From the NCBI GenBank assembly GCA_964433065.1, contig CAYSPZ010000010.1, forward strand, positions 1 to 35,388: DNA of 35,388 bases. The letters are read 5' to 3'. Of the stretch, positions 21,725 through 29,919 are shown one piece after another. The DNA comes from RGIG3009 sp964433065 (GTDB taxonomy: Bacteria; Bacillota; Clostridia; Oscillospirales; Acutalibacteraceae). How positions within the stretch are numbered: position 1 is the stretch's first letter; the number at the start of each line of letters is the position of its first letter. The position numbers and the translations under genes are program-made. The notes under the pieces were generated by a model. It was not told the origin of the DNA. It saw only the letters and a program-made list of their open reading frames with translations, and ran no database searches.

Positions 21725-22668
21725 ACATCGTGATGTTGGATGCGGGGACGCTCGGCGACGATCTGTCGCTTGAACCGTTGCGCGCGCATGGGGAACTGAC
21801 CACATATGCGTTCACCGCGCCCGACGAGATCGCCGAGCGGTTGCGCGGTGCGCAGGTGGCGATCCTCAACAAGGTGAAGATGAATGCCGAAACGTTGCGC
21901 GGGGTTACCGATCTGAAACTCATCTGCGTGGCGGCGACGGGGTATGATAACATTGATCTCGAGTATTGTCGCAAACAGGGGATCGCGGTGTGTAACGTAC
22001 CCGCGTATTCGACCGACAGTGTGGCGCAGATCACCGTTGCGATGGTGTTGTCGCTCACGTCGCATCTGACCGAGTTTTGTAAATTCGTGCACGGCGGCGC
22101 GTATTCCGACGGGGATATCGCGAACCGCTTGTCCCCGTACTACCACGAACTGTCGTCGATGACGTGGGGTGTGGTCGGCGGAGGCGGGATCGGGACGCGG
22201 GTGGCGCAGATCGCAAAAGCGATGGGGTGCCGTGTACTGATGTGTCGCCGTAAACCCGACGAGCGGTTTGAGCAGGTGGATATCGATACGTTATGTGAGC
22301 AGTCGGATATCGTGTCGTTGCACGTGCCGCTTACCGACGAGACGCGGGGTATGATCGACGCGGGACGTCTTGAAAAGATGAAGGACGGTGCGATCCTGGT
22401 CAACGTGGCGCGCGGTGCGGTCACCGACGAAGAGGCGGTGGCGCGCGCGGTGGAAAGCGGTAAACTCGGCGGTCTGGGTGTGGACGTATACAGCGTCGAG
22501 CCGTTTCGTAAAGATCACCCGTTTTACCGTCTGCTCTCCCGCGACAACGTGTGCCTGACCCCGCATATGGCGTGGGGATCGGTGGAGTCGCGCGTTCGTT
22601 GTTTGGGTGTCATTTGCGAGAACATCCGTTGTTTCTTTGAGGGACGTTCGCAAAACAGAGTGGTATAA
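21721..22668 (+). CDS. D-isomer specific 2-hydroxyacid dehydrogenase
   Basis: A 315-residue NAD(P)-dependent oxidoreductase that interconverts 2-keto and D-2-hydroxy acids. The Rossmann motif is G153-x-G155-x-x-G158, and the catalytic triad is visible: Arg231 (NVARG), Glu260 (SVEP) and His282 (TPHMAW). After the second strand, where NAD enzymes carry Asp, there is CRRK (175-178), which points to NADP. The substrate (lactate, glycerate, hydroxypyruvate or other) is not determinable. It is coupled to the thioesterase gene (ATGA overlap). A strong terminator follows. Confidence 0.9.
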   Translation: MNIVMLDAGTLGDDLSLEPLRAHGELTTYAFTAPDEIAERLRGAQVAILNKVKMNAETLRGVTDLKLICVAATGYDNIDLEYCRKQGIAVCNVPAYSTDSVAQITVAMVLSLTSHLTEFCKFVHGGAYSDGDIANRLSPYYHELSSMTWGVVGGGGIGTRVAQIAKAMGCRVLMCRRKPDERFEQVDIDTLCEQSDIVSLHVPLTDETRGMIDAGRLEKMKDGAILVNVARGAVTDEEAVARAVESGKLGGLGVDVYSVEPFRKDHPFYRLLSRDNVCLTPHMAWGSVESRVRCLGVICENIRCFFEGRSQNRVV

Positions 22669-22680
22669 TACTGATAAAGA

Positions 22681-22718
22681 AATCGCCGGGAACGCAGGTT
22701 GCGTTCCCGGCGATTTTG
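22681..22718. terminator. Bidirectional terminator between convergent genes
   Basis: AATCGCCGGGAACGC pairs perfectly with GCGTTCCCGGCGATT around AGGTT, with TTTGTTT on the plus side and TTTCTTT on the minus side. It serves the valS-thioesterase-dehydrogenase unit and the convergent LRR protein gene. Confidence 0.93.
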
Positions 22719-22729
22719 TTTATGAAGGC

Positions 22730-25700
22730 TTAGACAAACGGTGACCAAGAGGTGTTGGTCGTTGTGGTTTTTGTCAGCGAGGTGGTGGCTGCCGTAAGGG
22801 TACCGGCGGTTTGACCGTTGTAGGTGGTGGTCGTGACGGCGGGGACGGCGGAGGAGTTGGTCCGTGTGGCGGTGGTGGTCGTGACCGAACCGACCGTCGT
22901 GGCGGTCGGTGCCGTGGTGGTCGAGTTCAGTATCGTATCCCAGCCGTTGAGGTGACGTTGCAGGATACCGATGTCTTTGTTGTTGATGCTGTCGTCTTCG
23001 TTCACGTTGGCGGCATACAGGTTGATATCGACCGTCCAACCGTTGAGGTACCGTTGCAGGATACCGATATCCTTGTTGTTGACCAACCCGTCGTCGTTCA
23101 CGTCACCGGAGATATAATCGATGATGGTCACCGTACCGTCCACCGTGTCGAAAGTGACGTTTTCAAAGTCGTAGTCGTACACGTCGTCCGCGTCGTAAGC
23201 GAGGGTGATCGGGGTGGTACATTCGGGCGCGTCATCCTTCACGAGGAAGGTGAGGGTGGCGACCACACCGTTGGTTTCGTTGTTCGGGGTGATGGCATCC
23301 ACCCAACTGACCGCGATCGGGTTGTTGGTGGTGGGACCGAACACCGCGCCGTCAAAATCGCCGCCTTCGATCGAAAGCAGTTCCAACAGTGCCGCGTCGT
23401 ACCCGATGTCCAGTTTGAAGGATACGATACCGCTGTTCTTCTCGGTACGGACGGTGACCGTAACGGTCTTGCCCACCGTTGCCGTCGTATTGTCTACCAC
23501 AAAGAGCGGGGTTTCGGGTCTGTCGGGGACTTCGCGGGTTTCGCCGCAGAGGTTGCAGTCGGCATCGTACTCATCGTCGTATTGGTGCGAACAGGACGCG
23601 ATCGCGTAGTGCCACTCAGCGTTTACGAGGGCATCGTTCATCTCGTCGATTTGGATGTTCTCCCGATCCTGTTTGGAACCGCTGTAATACACGTCGGTGA
23701 GGCTGTCGCATCCTGCAAAGGAACCGTAGCAGATGTCGATCAGGCTTTGGGGCAGGGTGATGCTTGTCAAATTCGGACAAGTGTCGAAAGCGCTGTCCTC
23801 GATGGCGGTTACGTTTTCAGAAAGGGTGACACTTTGAAGAGTGTCGCAACCGCAAAAAGTAGAATTGCTGATGACGGTCAAACCTTGACCGAGTTGGGCG
23901 GTTATCAGGTTATCGCAATCGGCAAAGGCGGCTTCGCCGATGAAGGTTACGTTGTCGGGAATGGTGATGCTTGTGAGCGAAGTACAATAGAAGAAGGCAT
24001 AAGCATCGATGGTGGTCACACCGCTTCCGATGATCACGTCGGTCAGGTCGTAGCAACTGTCAAAGGCACCGTCGCCGATGAGGGTCACGCTATCGGGAAT
24101 GATGATGCTCGTCAAGCCGCTGCAACCAAAAGCAGAAATATCGATGGTGATCACGCTATCGGGAATGTCGACGCTTGTCAGAGAGGAACACCCGTAAAAA
24201 GCGGAATCGCCGATGATGGTTACGCTATTGGGAATGGCAACGCTTGTCAGAGAGGAATACTCGTAAAAAGCGAATTCGCCGATGGCGGTCACCGTGTAGG
24301 TTTTGCCGTTTTGGGTGACGGTGGCGGGGATCTCGACGTCGGTTGCGGATTCGTCGCAACCGATCACCGTCGCGGTGAGGGTATCGTCGTCAAATTCGTA
24401 GGTGAGGGGGTCGACGACGTCCTCTTCTGCGTAGTGCCAGGTGGCATTTAAGAGCGTGTCGTTGTAGTCCTCCTCGATCATCATTGCCGCCCTGTCTTGC
24501 TCACTGCCACCATAATAGACGTCGGTGAGGTTGTTACAATCGAAAAACGCCGCGCAACCAATATATGTTACGCTAGCGGGAATGGTAACACTTGTCAAGA
24601 GAGCACACCAACCAAACGTCTCATTAGGAATACTCACCATGCCATCGGGAAGGATAAGTTCTACTAAATTGGTGCAATTAGAAAATGAACGATATCCAAG
24701 GTCCGTGACGGTCTCGGGAACCGTATAGGACGTTTCGGTTCTGCCGGCAGGATAACAAACCAGCATGGTTTTATCCTTGTTAAACAACACACCGTCTTGT
24801 GAGCAGTATGCCGCATTATTTGCCGAAACAATGATATCGGTCAATGCAGTACAACCGTGGAACACATATGTGTCAATAATTGCCACACTATCGGGCATTG
24901 TAATGTTTACCAAGTTAGTGCAATCGGAAAACACCAATCGATCAATATACACAACACCATCGGGAATGGTATAGGATGGTTCGGTTTTTCCGATAGGATA
25001 ATAAACTAAACGCGTTTTGCTTTTATCAAACAGGACTCCATCTTCCGAACAATACGTTGTGTTGCTTTTGGAAACGTTGACCTCGGTCAATGCCGAACAT
25101 CCCTCAAAGGTTCTGTCTTCAACACTTGCTACACCACTGCCCATGGTAACGCTCGTCAAAGCGGTACAACAAGAAAATACGGCGTAATCGAGGACCGTCA
25201 CACTATCGGGGATAACAATCTCGGTCAGTTTTTCACAGAATCCAAACGCATACGGACCGATACTTGTCACACCATTCTCGATGGTTACGCTTATCAGACC
25301 AACGCAAAGGAGAAAGGCGCTCTCGCCGATACTCGTTACACTGCCGGGAATGGTCACGCTCGTCAGAATCCAGCATTCGTCAAAGGCATAATCGCCGATA
25401 CTCGTCACGGTATATGTTTTGCCGTCGTTTACGACGGTGGAGGGGATCTCGACGTCGGTTGCGGATTCGTCGCAACCGATCACCGTCGCGGTGAGGGTAT
25501 CGTCGTCAAATTCGTAGGTGAGGGGGTCGACGACGTCCTCTTGTGCGTAGTGCCACGCGGCATTTAACAAATAGGTGTTACTCGCGCCGATGGTGATGGC
25601 GGTTTGATTGCTGCCGTCGTAATACACGTCGGTGATGGCGCGGCAGTTTTCGAACGCGCCGTCAACAATGGTGGTCACGCTTTCGGACAGGGTGACGCTT

Positions 25701-26011
25701 TTCAGCGCGGTACAACTGTAAAACGCCCATTGACCGATGGTGGTCACACCGTCGGGGATGGTGACACCCGTCAGGCTCTTGCAACTTTTAAACGCCGTCG
25801 TGCCGATGGCGGTGACGGGGTAATCGTCGATGGTTTTGGGAATGACCAGTTCACCTGCGAAGGCGGTATCGCAACCGGTGATGGTGACCGCGCCGTCGGT
25901 GACGGTGTAGGTCAGGGAATCGACCGCAGCGGCGCGTACCGACAAGGGGGTAGTGGGGGTGACCGCTAACAGCAAGGCGGCGCACAACACGAGGGATAAC
26001 AGTTTTTTCAT
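22730..26011 (-). CDS. Secreted BspA-like leucine-rich repeat protein with cohesin-like and dockerin domains
   Basis: A 1093-residue exported protein. The signal peptide is residues 1 to about 28 (MKKLLSLVLCAALLLAV, cleavage near VRAAA). Three blocks of LRR_5/BspA repeats follow (about 30-150, 160-520, 530-800), with units such as LTSVTIPDSVTSIGDYAF. Two blocks open with the same VDPLTYEFDDDTLTATVIGC module. A short Cys-rich CxHxY...CxxCG motif (807-820) precedes a cohesin-like beta domain (about 835-963), then a dockerin (968-1027) with two calcium loops, DVNDDGLVNNKD and NVNEDDSINNKD, and a Thr-rich tail without LPxTG. ATG at 26011 follows AGGAGG. It probably acts in surface adhesion or a protein complex; this role is inference. 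Confidence 0.9.
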   Translation of the reverse strand: MKKLLSLVLCAALLLAVTPTTPLSVRAAAVDSLTYTVTDGAVTITGCDTAFAGELVIPKTIDDYPVTAIGTTAFKSCKSLTGVTIPDGVTTIGQWAFYSCTALKSVTLSESVTTIVDGAFENCRAITDVYYDGSNQTAITIGASNTYLLNAAWHYAQEDVVDPLTYEFDDDTLTATVIGCDESATDVEIPSTVVNDGKTYTVTSIGDYAFDECWILTSVTIPGSVTSIGESAFLLCVGLISVTIENGVTSIGPYAFGFCEKLTEIVIPDSVTVLDYAVFSCCTALTSVTMGSGVASVEDRTFEGCSALTEVNVSKSNTTYCSEDGVLFDKSKTRLVYYPIGKTEPSYTIPDGVVYIDRLVFSDCTNLVNITMPDSVAIIDTYVFHGCTALTDIIVSANNAAYCSQDGVLFNKDKTMLVCYPAGRTETSYTVPETVTDLGYRSFSNCTNLVELILPDGMVSIPNETFGWCALLTSVTIPASVTYIGCAAFFDCNNLTDVYYGGSEQDRAAMMIEEDYNDTLLNATWHYAEEDVVDPLTYEFDDDTLTATVIGCDESATDVEIPATVTQNGKTYTVTAIGEFAFYEYSSLTSVAIPNSVTIIGDSAFYGCSSLTSVDIPDSVITIDISAFGCSGLTSIIIPDSVTLIGDGAFDSCYDLTDVIIGSGVTTIDAYAFFYCTSLTSITIPDNVTFIGEAAFADCDNLITAQLGQGLTVISNSTFCGCDTLQSVTLSENVTAIEDSAFDTCPNLTSITLPQSLIDICYGSFAGCDSLTDVYYSGSKQDRENIQIDEMNDALVNAEWHYAIASCSHQYDDEYDADCNLCGETREVPDRPETPLFVVDNTTATVGKTVTVTVRTEKNSGIVSFKLDIGYDAALLELLSIEGGDFDGAVFGPTTNNPIAVSWVDAITPNNETNGVVATLTFLVKDDAPECTTPITLAYDADDVYDYDFENVTFDTVDGTVTIIDYISGDVNDDGLVNNKDIGILQRYLNGWTVDINLYAANVNEDDSINNKDIGILQRHLNGWDTILNSTTTAPTATTVGSVTTTTATRTNSSAVPAVTTTTYNGQTAGTLTAATTSLTKTTTTNTSWSPFV
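24324..24426 (-). repeat. Internal direct repeat in the LRR gene, copy 1
   Basis: About 100 bases near-identical to 25442-25542. Both encode the module VDPLTYEFDDDTLTATVIGCDESATDVEIP that opens an LRR block. Near-identity at the DNA level, against strong divergence between the LRR units themselves, suggests recent duplication or gene conversion. Confidence 0.85.
25442..25542 (-). repeat. Internal direct repeat in the LRR gene, copy 2
   Basis: Partner of 24324-24426, about 1.1 kb apart in the same orientation. Recombination between the two would delete one LRR block in frame. Confidence 0.85.
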
Positions 26012-26072
26012 TTTGGTTCCTCCTATCAATTGGGGAAGCGCATAATTTTTAACAGATAGACACATTAAATTC

Positions 26073-26101
26073 ATCGTAGCACAATCGAGTATAGAATTCA
26101 A
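26073..26101 (-). promoter_or_regulatory. Candidate sigma-A promoter of the LRR protein gene
   Basis: On the minus strand TTGAAT (26101-26096) and TACGAT (26078-26073) have a 17-base spacer, each matching four of six consensus positions. The leader would be about 55 bases. Confidence 0.5.
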
Positions 26102-26141
26102 GGGTGAATTTGATAGGAGGAGATATGAGTTATGAGTTATG

Positions 26142-26246
26142 AGTTAAGGTGTCCGCTGCGCGGACGGATCGTATTCTCTCCCTCAGTCCTCGCCGGTGCT
26201 CGGACAGCTCCCTCGTCAGAGGGAGCCTTGCGGGCGGCAGGTTGCC
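26142..26246 (+). repeat. Dispersed hairpin repeat, copy C
   Basis: Near-identical over about 105 bases to copy B (5116-5220), preceded by the same GAGTTAT units (26124-26147). Stems are GCTCCCTC/GAGGGAGC (26207-26226) and, at the edge, GCGGGCGGCA/TGCCGCCCGC (26230-26252). It fills the 169-base gap between the LRR gene promoter and the stop of the lipoprotein gene, which otherwise has no terminator with a T run. Confidence 0.85.
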
Positions 26247-26270
26247 GCCCGCACAGGGGGACGGGGGTGG

Positions 26271-27260
26271 TTATTTTGCGTTTGCGGCGAAGGTGTTGTC
26301 GACCAGTTCGGAGAAGACGACCCAGTCTTCGCGGGCGAGTTCGCCTGCTTGTTCCATCACCGTTTCCAGACGTTCGAGTGACTCTTCTTTCATCACGGGG
26401 GTATCGTTCCACACGTCGCTGTCCTGATACCGTTTGACCACCGTGGTCAGCACGTCGAGGTCGGTGTCGGGGAACTGTGCCGCGACCGCCTCGGCGACGA
26501 TGGCGGGGTCGCTTTCGCGGACGAACCGTTGCGCTTTCGCGATGACGTTCGTGAATTTCTGCACCGTATCCCGATTGTCGCGTAGGTAGGTCTGCGTCGC
26601 GAAGAAGGCGGTGTAGGGGATCTCGCCGCTTTCCTGTCCCATTGACGCTAAGATGTAGCCTTTGCCCTCGTTTTGCAGTTCGGTGGCGGTGGGTTCGAAC
26701 AGGGTGACGTAGTCGCCTGTACCGCCGGTAAAGGCACCCGCCATCATATTGAACTGGATACTCGTATCCACCGTTGCGTCGACGTGGGGGATCACACCGT
26801 TCTGGCGCATCACGTATTCGAGGGTCATCTCGGGGACACCGCCGACGCGGCCGCCGATGATCGTTTTACCGCGTAAGTTTTCCCACGTAAAGGGGTCGTT
26901 GGTTCTGCCGAACAAAAACGAGCCGTCGCGTTTGGTCAGTTGCGCAAAGACGCGGGGATAGTCGTCTTTGCCCTGATTGTATACATAGATACACGCTTCG
27001 GGACCTGCGAGTCCGATATCCGATTGACCCGCGACCACGGCGGTCATCACCTTATCGGCACCGCCGCCGTTTGTGAGTTCCACCGTCAGTCCTTCCTGCT
27101 CAAAGTACCCGAGTCCCATCGCGGCATACAGCGGCGCGTAGAAGACCGAGTGGGTGACTTCGTTTAATCGGATGACGGTGGTGTCGGCATCTTTCGGTTG
27201 ACAACCGCAACCGCACAGTGCCAGTGCGCACACGACGGCGCACGCGATCCATTTTTTCAT
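26271..27260 (-). CDS. ABC transporter substrate-binding lipoprotein (NMT1/SsuA/ThiY-like)
   Basis: A 329-residue lipoprotein of the NMT1/THI5-like (SsuA, TauA, NrtA) group, which delivers small organic ligands to an importer. The lipobox is LCGC with Cys18 as the likely lipid-bearing residue. Mature features include THSVFYAPLYAAMGLGYFEQEGLTVEL and GGGADKVMTAVVAGQSDIGLAGPE, both typical of the family's ligand pocket. It is the last gene of a three-gene minus-strand operon, overlapping the permease gene by four bases. The ligand (sulfonate, thiamine precursor, riboflavin or other) cannot be fixed; no riboswitch marks it. Confidence 0.9.
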   Translation of the reverse strand: MKKWIACAVVCALALCGCGCQPKDADTTVIRLNEVTHSVFYAPLYAAMGLGYFEQEGLTVELTNGGGADKVMTAVVAGQSDIGLAGPEACIYVYNQGKDDYPRVFAQLTKRDGSFLFGRTNDPFTWENLRGKTIIGGRVGGVPEMTLEYVMRQNGVIPHVDATVDTSIQFNMMAGAFTGGTGDYVTLFEPTATELQNEGKGYILASMGQESGEIPYTAFFATQTYLRDNRDTVQKFTNVIAKAQRFVRESDPAIVAEAVAAQFPDTDLDVLTTVVKRYQDSDVWNDTPVMKEESLERLETVMEQAGELAREDWVVFSELVDNTFAANAK

Positions 27261-28066
27261 ACGATCACTCCTAAATGTCGTTTGATGATGTGTTCCAGAA
27301 ACAGGGTGAGTTGGTACATCGCGACCGCCGCGACGGCGAGTAAGAACACCGTCGCCATCACCAGATCCATATTAAAGACCTGTGATCCGTAGACGATGAG
27401 GTAGCCGAGCCCTGCTTTGGAGACTAAGAACTCGCCCATAATGACACCGACCCACGATAACCCGACGTTGACGCGCAGGGTGTTGAACAGGGTATCGTAG
27501 TTGGCGGGAAAGACGAGCAGACGCAGGATCTGACCGCGCGACGCGCCGAGCGAACGCATCAGGCGGATCTTTTGCGGGTCGGTGGACAGAAATCCCACGT
27601 GCATATTGAGAATGGTTACCACGATGGAGATGGCGAGGGTCATTGCGATGATGGACGCGGTCCCCGCGCCGATCCACACGATAAAGATGGGACCGAGTGC
27701 GGTTTTCGGCAGTGCGTTGAGCACCACGAGATACGGTTCCAGCAACCGCGAAAGGGTGTTGCTCCACCACAGGCAGACCGCGACCGCCGTGCCGAGTACC
27801 GTGCCGAGTAAAAAGCCGACCACCGTTTCGAGGCAGGACGTGCCGAGATGCAACCACAGGTCGCCCGACCGATACAGGGTGACGAGGGTGGAAAGAACGC
27901 GCGAAGGGGAACTGACGATAAACGGGTCGACGAGCGAAAGACGGGCGGCGATCTCCCACAGTGCTAAACACACGACCAGCAACAGGACGCGACAGACCTG
28001 AATACACACCGTATACCGACGGCGGCGCTTGAGGTAGGCTTGTCGCATCGGGGATAGTTCAGACAT
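27257..28066 (-). CDS. ABC transporter permease (SsuC/TauC-like)
   Basis: A 269-residue inner-membrane permease of the BPD_transp_1 group with about six membrane segments. The EAA loop that contacts the ATPase is in MRSLGASRGQILRLLVFPANYDTLFNTLRVNVGLSWVGVIMGEFL (about 173-217). It overlaps the ATPase gene by eight bases and the lipoprotein gene by four. The order ATPase, permease, binding protein is common for sulfonate/taurine/thiamine-precursor importers. Confidence 0.92.
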   Translation of the reverse strand: MSELSPMRQAYLKRRRRYTVCIQVCRVLLLVVCLALWEIAARLSLVDPFIVSSPSRVLSTLVTLYRSGDLWLHLGTSCLETVVGFLLGTVLGTAVAVCLWWSNTLSRLLEPYLVVLNALPKTALGPIFIVWIGAGTASIIAMTLAISIVVTILNMHVGFLSTDPQKIRLMRSLGASRGQILRLLVFPANYDTLFNTLRVNVGLSWVGVIMGEFLVSKAGLGYLIVYGSQVFNMDLVMATVFLLAVAAVAMYQLTLFLEHIIKRHLGVIV

Positions 28067-28817
28067 CGCCGTTCAACTCCTTCCAGATAACGTCGAACCG
28101 CTGATGGAACGAGGGCGCGTCGCGACGTTCGAGCGGTGACAATGCAGACAGTTCGTCGAGGGTGTGTATGGCGCAGATCTCGGCGGGGCGGCGGGATAAC
28201 ACCACCACGCGGTCGGACAGGCTGATGGCTTCGGCGATGTCGTGGGTGACGAGCAATGCCGTTTTATGTTCCTGACGAATGATGCGGTGAATGTCCGCCG
28301 ACACGGTCAGCCGCGTCTGGTAATCGAGCGCGGAAAACGGTTCGTCCAACAGCAAGATGCGCGGGTCGGTCGCGAGTGTACGAATGAGCGCACACCGTTG
28401 ACGCATACCGCCTGACAGTTGCGACGGACGTTTGCCCACGAATTCGGACAGTCCGTAACGGTCGAGCAGGGCGCGTACGTGTTGTTGTTCGGCGGGACGG
28501 TTACACCGTCGTACCTGTAAGCCGAGCGTCACGTTCGACCAGATGGTGCGCCATTCAAACAACTGGTCGCGTTGGGGCATAAACCCGATCTTCGGCGACG
28601 GACCGGTCACGGGTTCGCCGTCCACCGTCACCGTTCCCGAAGTGGGCGGTTCCAGACCCGCGATGACCGACAGTAAAGTGGATTTTCCGCAACCCGACGG
28701 TCCTACCACGCTGACGAATTCGCCTTCGTTCATCGTAAAGGTGATGTTGCGCAACGCTTCGGTTTCTCCGTCCGGCGATTGATACGTCAGGGCGATCTGC
28801 CGCAGATCGATGATCAT
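28059..28817 (-). CDS. ABC transporter ATP-binding protein (SsuB/TauB-like)
   Basis: A 252-residue ATPase. Walker A is GPSGCGKST (39-47), the Q-loop PQRDQLFEWRTIWSNV begins at 81, the signature is LSGGMRQR (134-141) and Walker B is ILLLDEP (154-160), with HD in LLVTHDIAEA. These together fit the nitrate/sulfonate/taurine importer family. It is the first gene of the minus-strand operon. AAGGAGG precedes the ATG at 28817. A hairpin and a candidate promoter lie upstream. Confidence 0.94.
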   Translation of the reverse strand: MIIDLRQIALTYQSPDGETEALRNITFTMNEGEFVSVVGPSGCGKSTLLSVIAGLEPPTSGTVTVDGEPVTGPSPKIGFMPQRDQLFEWRTIWSNVTLGLQVRRCNRPAEQQHVRALLDRYGLSEFVGKRPSQLSGGMRQRCALIRTLATDPRILLLDEPFSALDYQTRLTVSADIHRIIRQEHKTALLVTHDIAEAISLSDRVVVLSRRPAEICAIHTLDELSALSPLERRDAPSFHQRFDVIWKELNGDV

Positions 28818-28844
28818 ACCTGCGTATTCCTCCTTTATATTTTG

Positions 28845-28862
28845 GGTGTCGTTATCGACACC
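28845..28862 (-). promoter_or_regulatory. Leader hairpin of the ABC importer operon
   Basis: GGTGTCG and CGACACC form a seven-base stem around four bases, just upstream of the ribosome binding site of the ATPase gene. It may be an operator or a small leader structure. It is too small to be a known riboswitch. Confidence 0.45.
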
Positions 28863-28870
28863 TCTGTTTT

Positions 28871-28899
28871 ATTGTATGCGTCCGTCAAACAAGCGTTAA
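28871..28899 (-). promoter_or_regulatory. Candidate promoter of the ABC importer operon
   Basis: On the minus strand TTAACG (28899-28894) and TACAAT (28876-28871) have a 17-base spacer. The transcript would begin just before the leader hairpin at 28845-28862. Confidence 0.45.
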
Positions 28900-28977
28900 A
28901 TTTTAATTTAATTTCATCAATTTTCAACTGATATTTTGTGCGTGTTGTAAAACACTAATCGCGAAAGGATGAATGAA

Positions 28978-29919
28978 ATGAAACGCTATGTGATCCTGGT
29001 CGTACTGACCTTGTTTTGTATCGGCGCGATCGTCGGTGTCCGACAACTGACCGCGCCCAAAGCGACACCCGTAGAATGGTATACGGTAGAAGGACAAACG
29101 GTAAAAGAAACGGTGGAATGTACGGGAAAGGTAGAACTTGCCGACAGCGAAGAGGTGTTTTTTGAATACCCGTGCGTGGCGGGAGAAGTGTTTGTCAAAA
29201 AAGGGCAGGTAGTGGCGGCGGGTGACCCGTTGTTTGCGGTGGATGCCGACGCGACGCAGGCGGTGTTATCGTCGATGGGGACGGCACTGCCCGACGGCAT
29301 ACAGAATATGACCGCGCACACGGTGGTAGCACCTGTCGGCGGAGTGGTCAGTCAGGTGAACGTGCAACAAGGGCAGATCACCGATCACCAAAAACCGTGT
29401 GCGGTGATCGCGCCCGACGGCGGGATACAGATCGCGGCGGCGGTGCGGGAAAAATATCTGCAGAAGGTAAAGGTCGGGCAGACGGTGGAGATCCACGGTG
29501 TGGGATTTCAAAAGCCCACCTATTACGGACGGGTGGTGTCGCTTTCCGACACGGCGCATCAGCAATACGTGGGAACGGTCAGCGAAACGGTGGTGGACGC
29601 GGTGATCGCGTTTGACGAGGGTCAGGCGGACGAGTCGTTGCGGGTGGGACTCGGCGCGACGGCGGTGGTGATCGTGGACACGGTGGAGAACGGGTTGCTA
29701 ATCCCGTACTCGTGTATTCGGCAGAACGAAAAAGGAGAGGAGTACGTGTATGTATATGACAACAACGGTCAAGCGGTGCGAACGGTGCTTCGCGATACCA
29801 AAGAATATGCCGCAGGCGTACTGGTGGTGTCCGGGATATCGCCGGGCGACCGACTGGTACAGGATCCCGACGGCTTATCCGAACCGCGTGAACGCGTCTG
29901 TGAGGTGACCGACCGATGA
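28978..29919 (+). CDS. HlyD/MacA-like membrane fusion protein
   Basis: A 313-residue protein with one N-terminal membrane segment (about 4-21) and an extracytoplasmic part: a lipoyl/biotinyl-like half (VAGEVFVKKGQVVAAGDPLFAVDA, then TVVAPVGGVVSQVNVQQGQI) and a beta-barrel region ending GVLVVSGISPGDRLV. This is the adaptor of MacB-type or other ABC efflux systems. The ATG at 28978 is preferred over one nine bases upstream because AAAGG then lies at a proper distance. It is divergent from the ABC importer and overlaps the permease gene by four bases. Confidence 0.88.
   Translation: MKRYVILVVLTLFCIGAIVGVRQLTAPKATPVEWYTVEGQTVKETVECTGKVELADSEEVFFEYPCVAGEVFVKKGQVVAAGDPLFAVDADATQAVLSSMGTALPDGIQNMTAHTVVAPVGGVVSQVNVQQGQITDHQKPCAVIAPDGGIQIAAAVREKYLQKVKVGQTVEIHGVGFQKPTYYGRVVSLSDTAHQQYVGTVSETVVDAVIAFDEGQADESLRVGLGATAVVIVDTVENGLLIPYSCIRQNEKGEEYVYVYDNNGQAVRTVLRDTKEYAAGVLVVSGISPGDRLVQDPDGLSEPRERVCEVTDR

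Noticed and set aside
22811..24451. 546-codon open frame on the plus strand
   Set aside because: It is antisense to the LRR-cohesin-dockerin gene; its regular pattern only mirrors the repeats of that gene.
28818..28977. Thiamine or other riboswitch before the ABC importer
   Set aside because: Only a seven-base hairpin is present; the conserved TPP core and other known aptamer cores are not seen.
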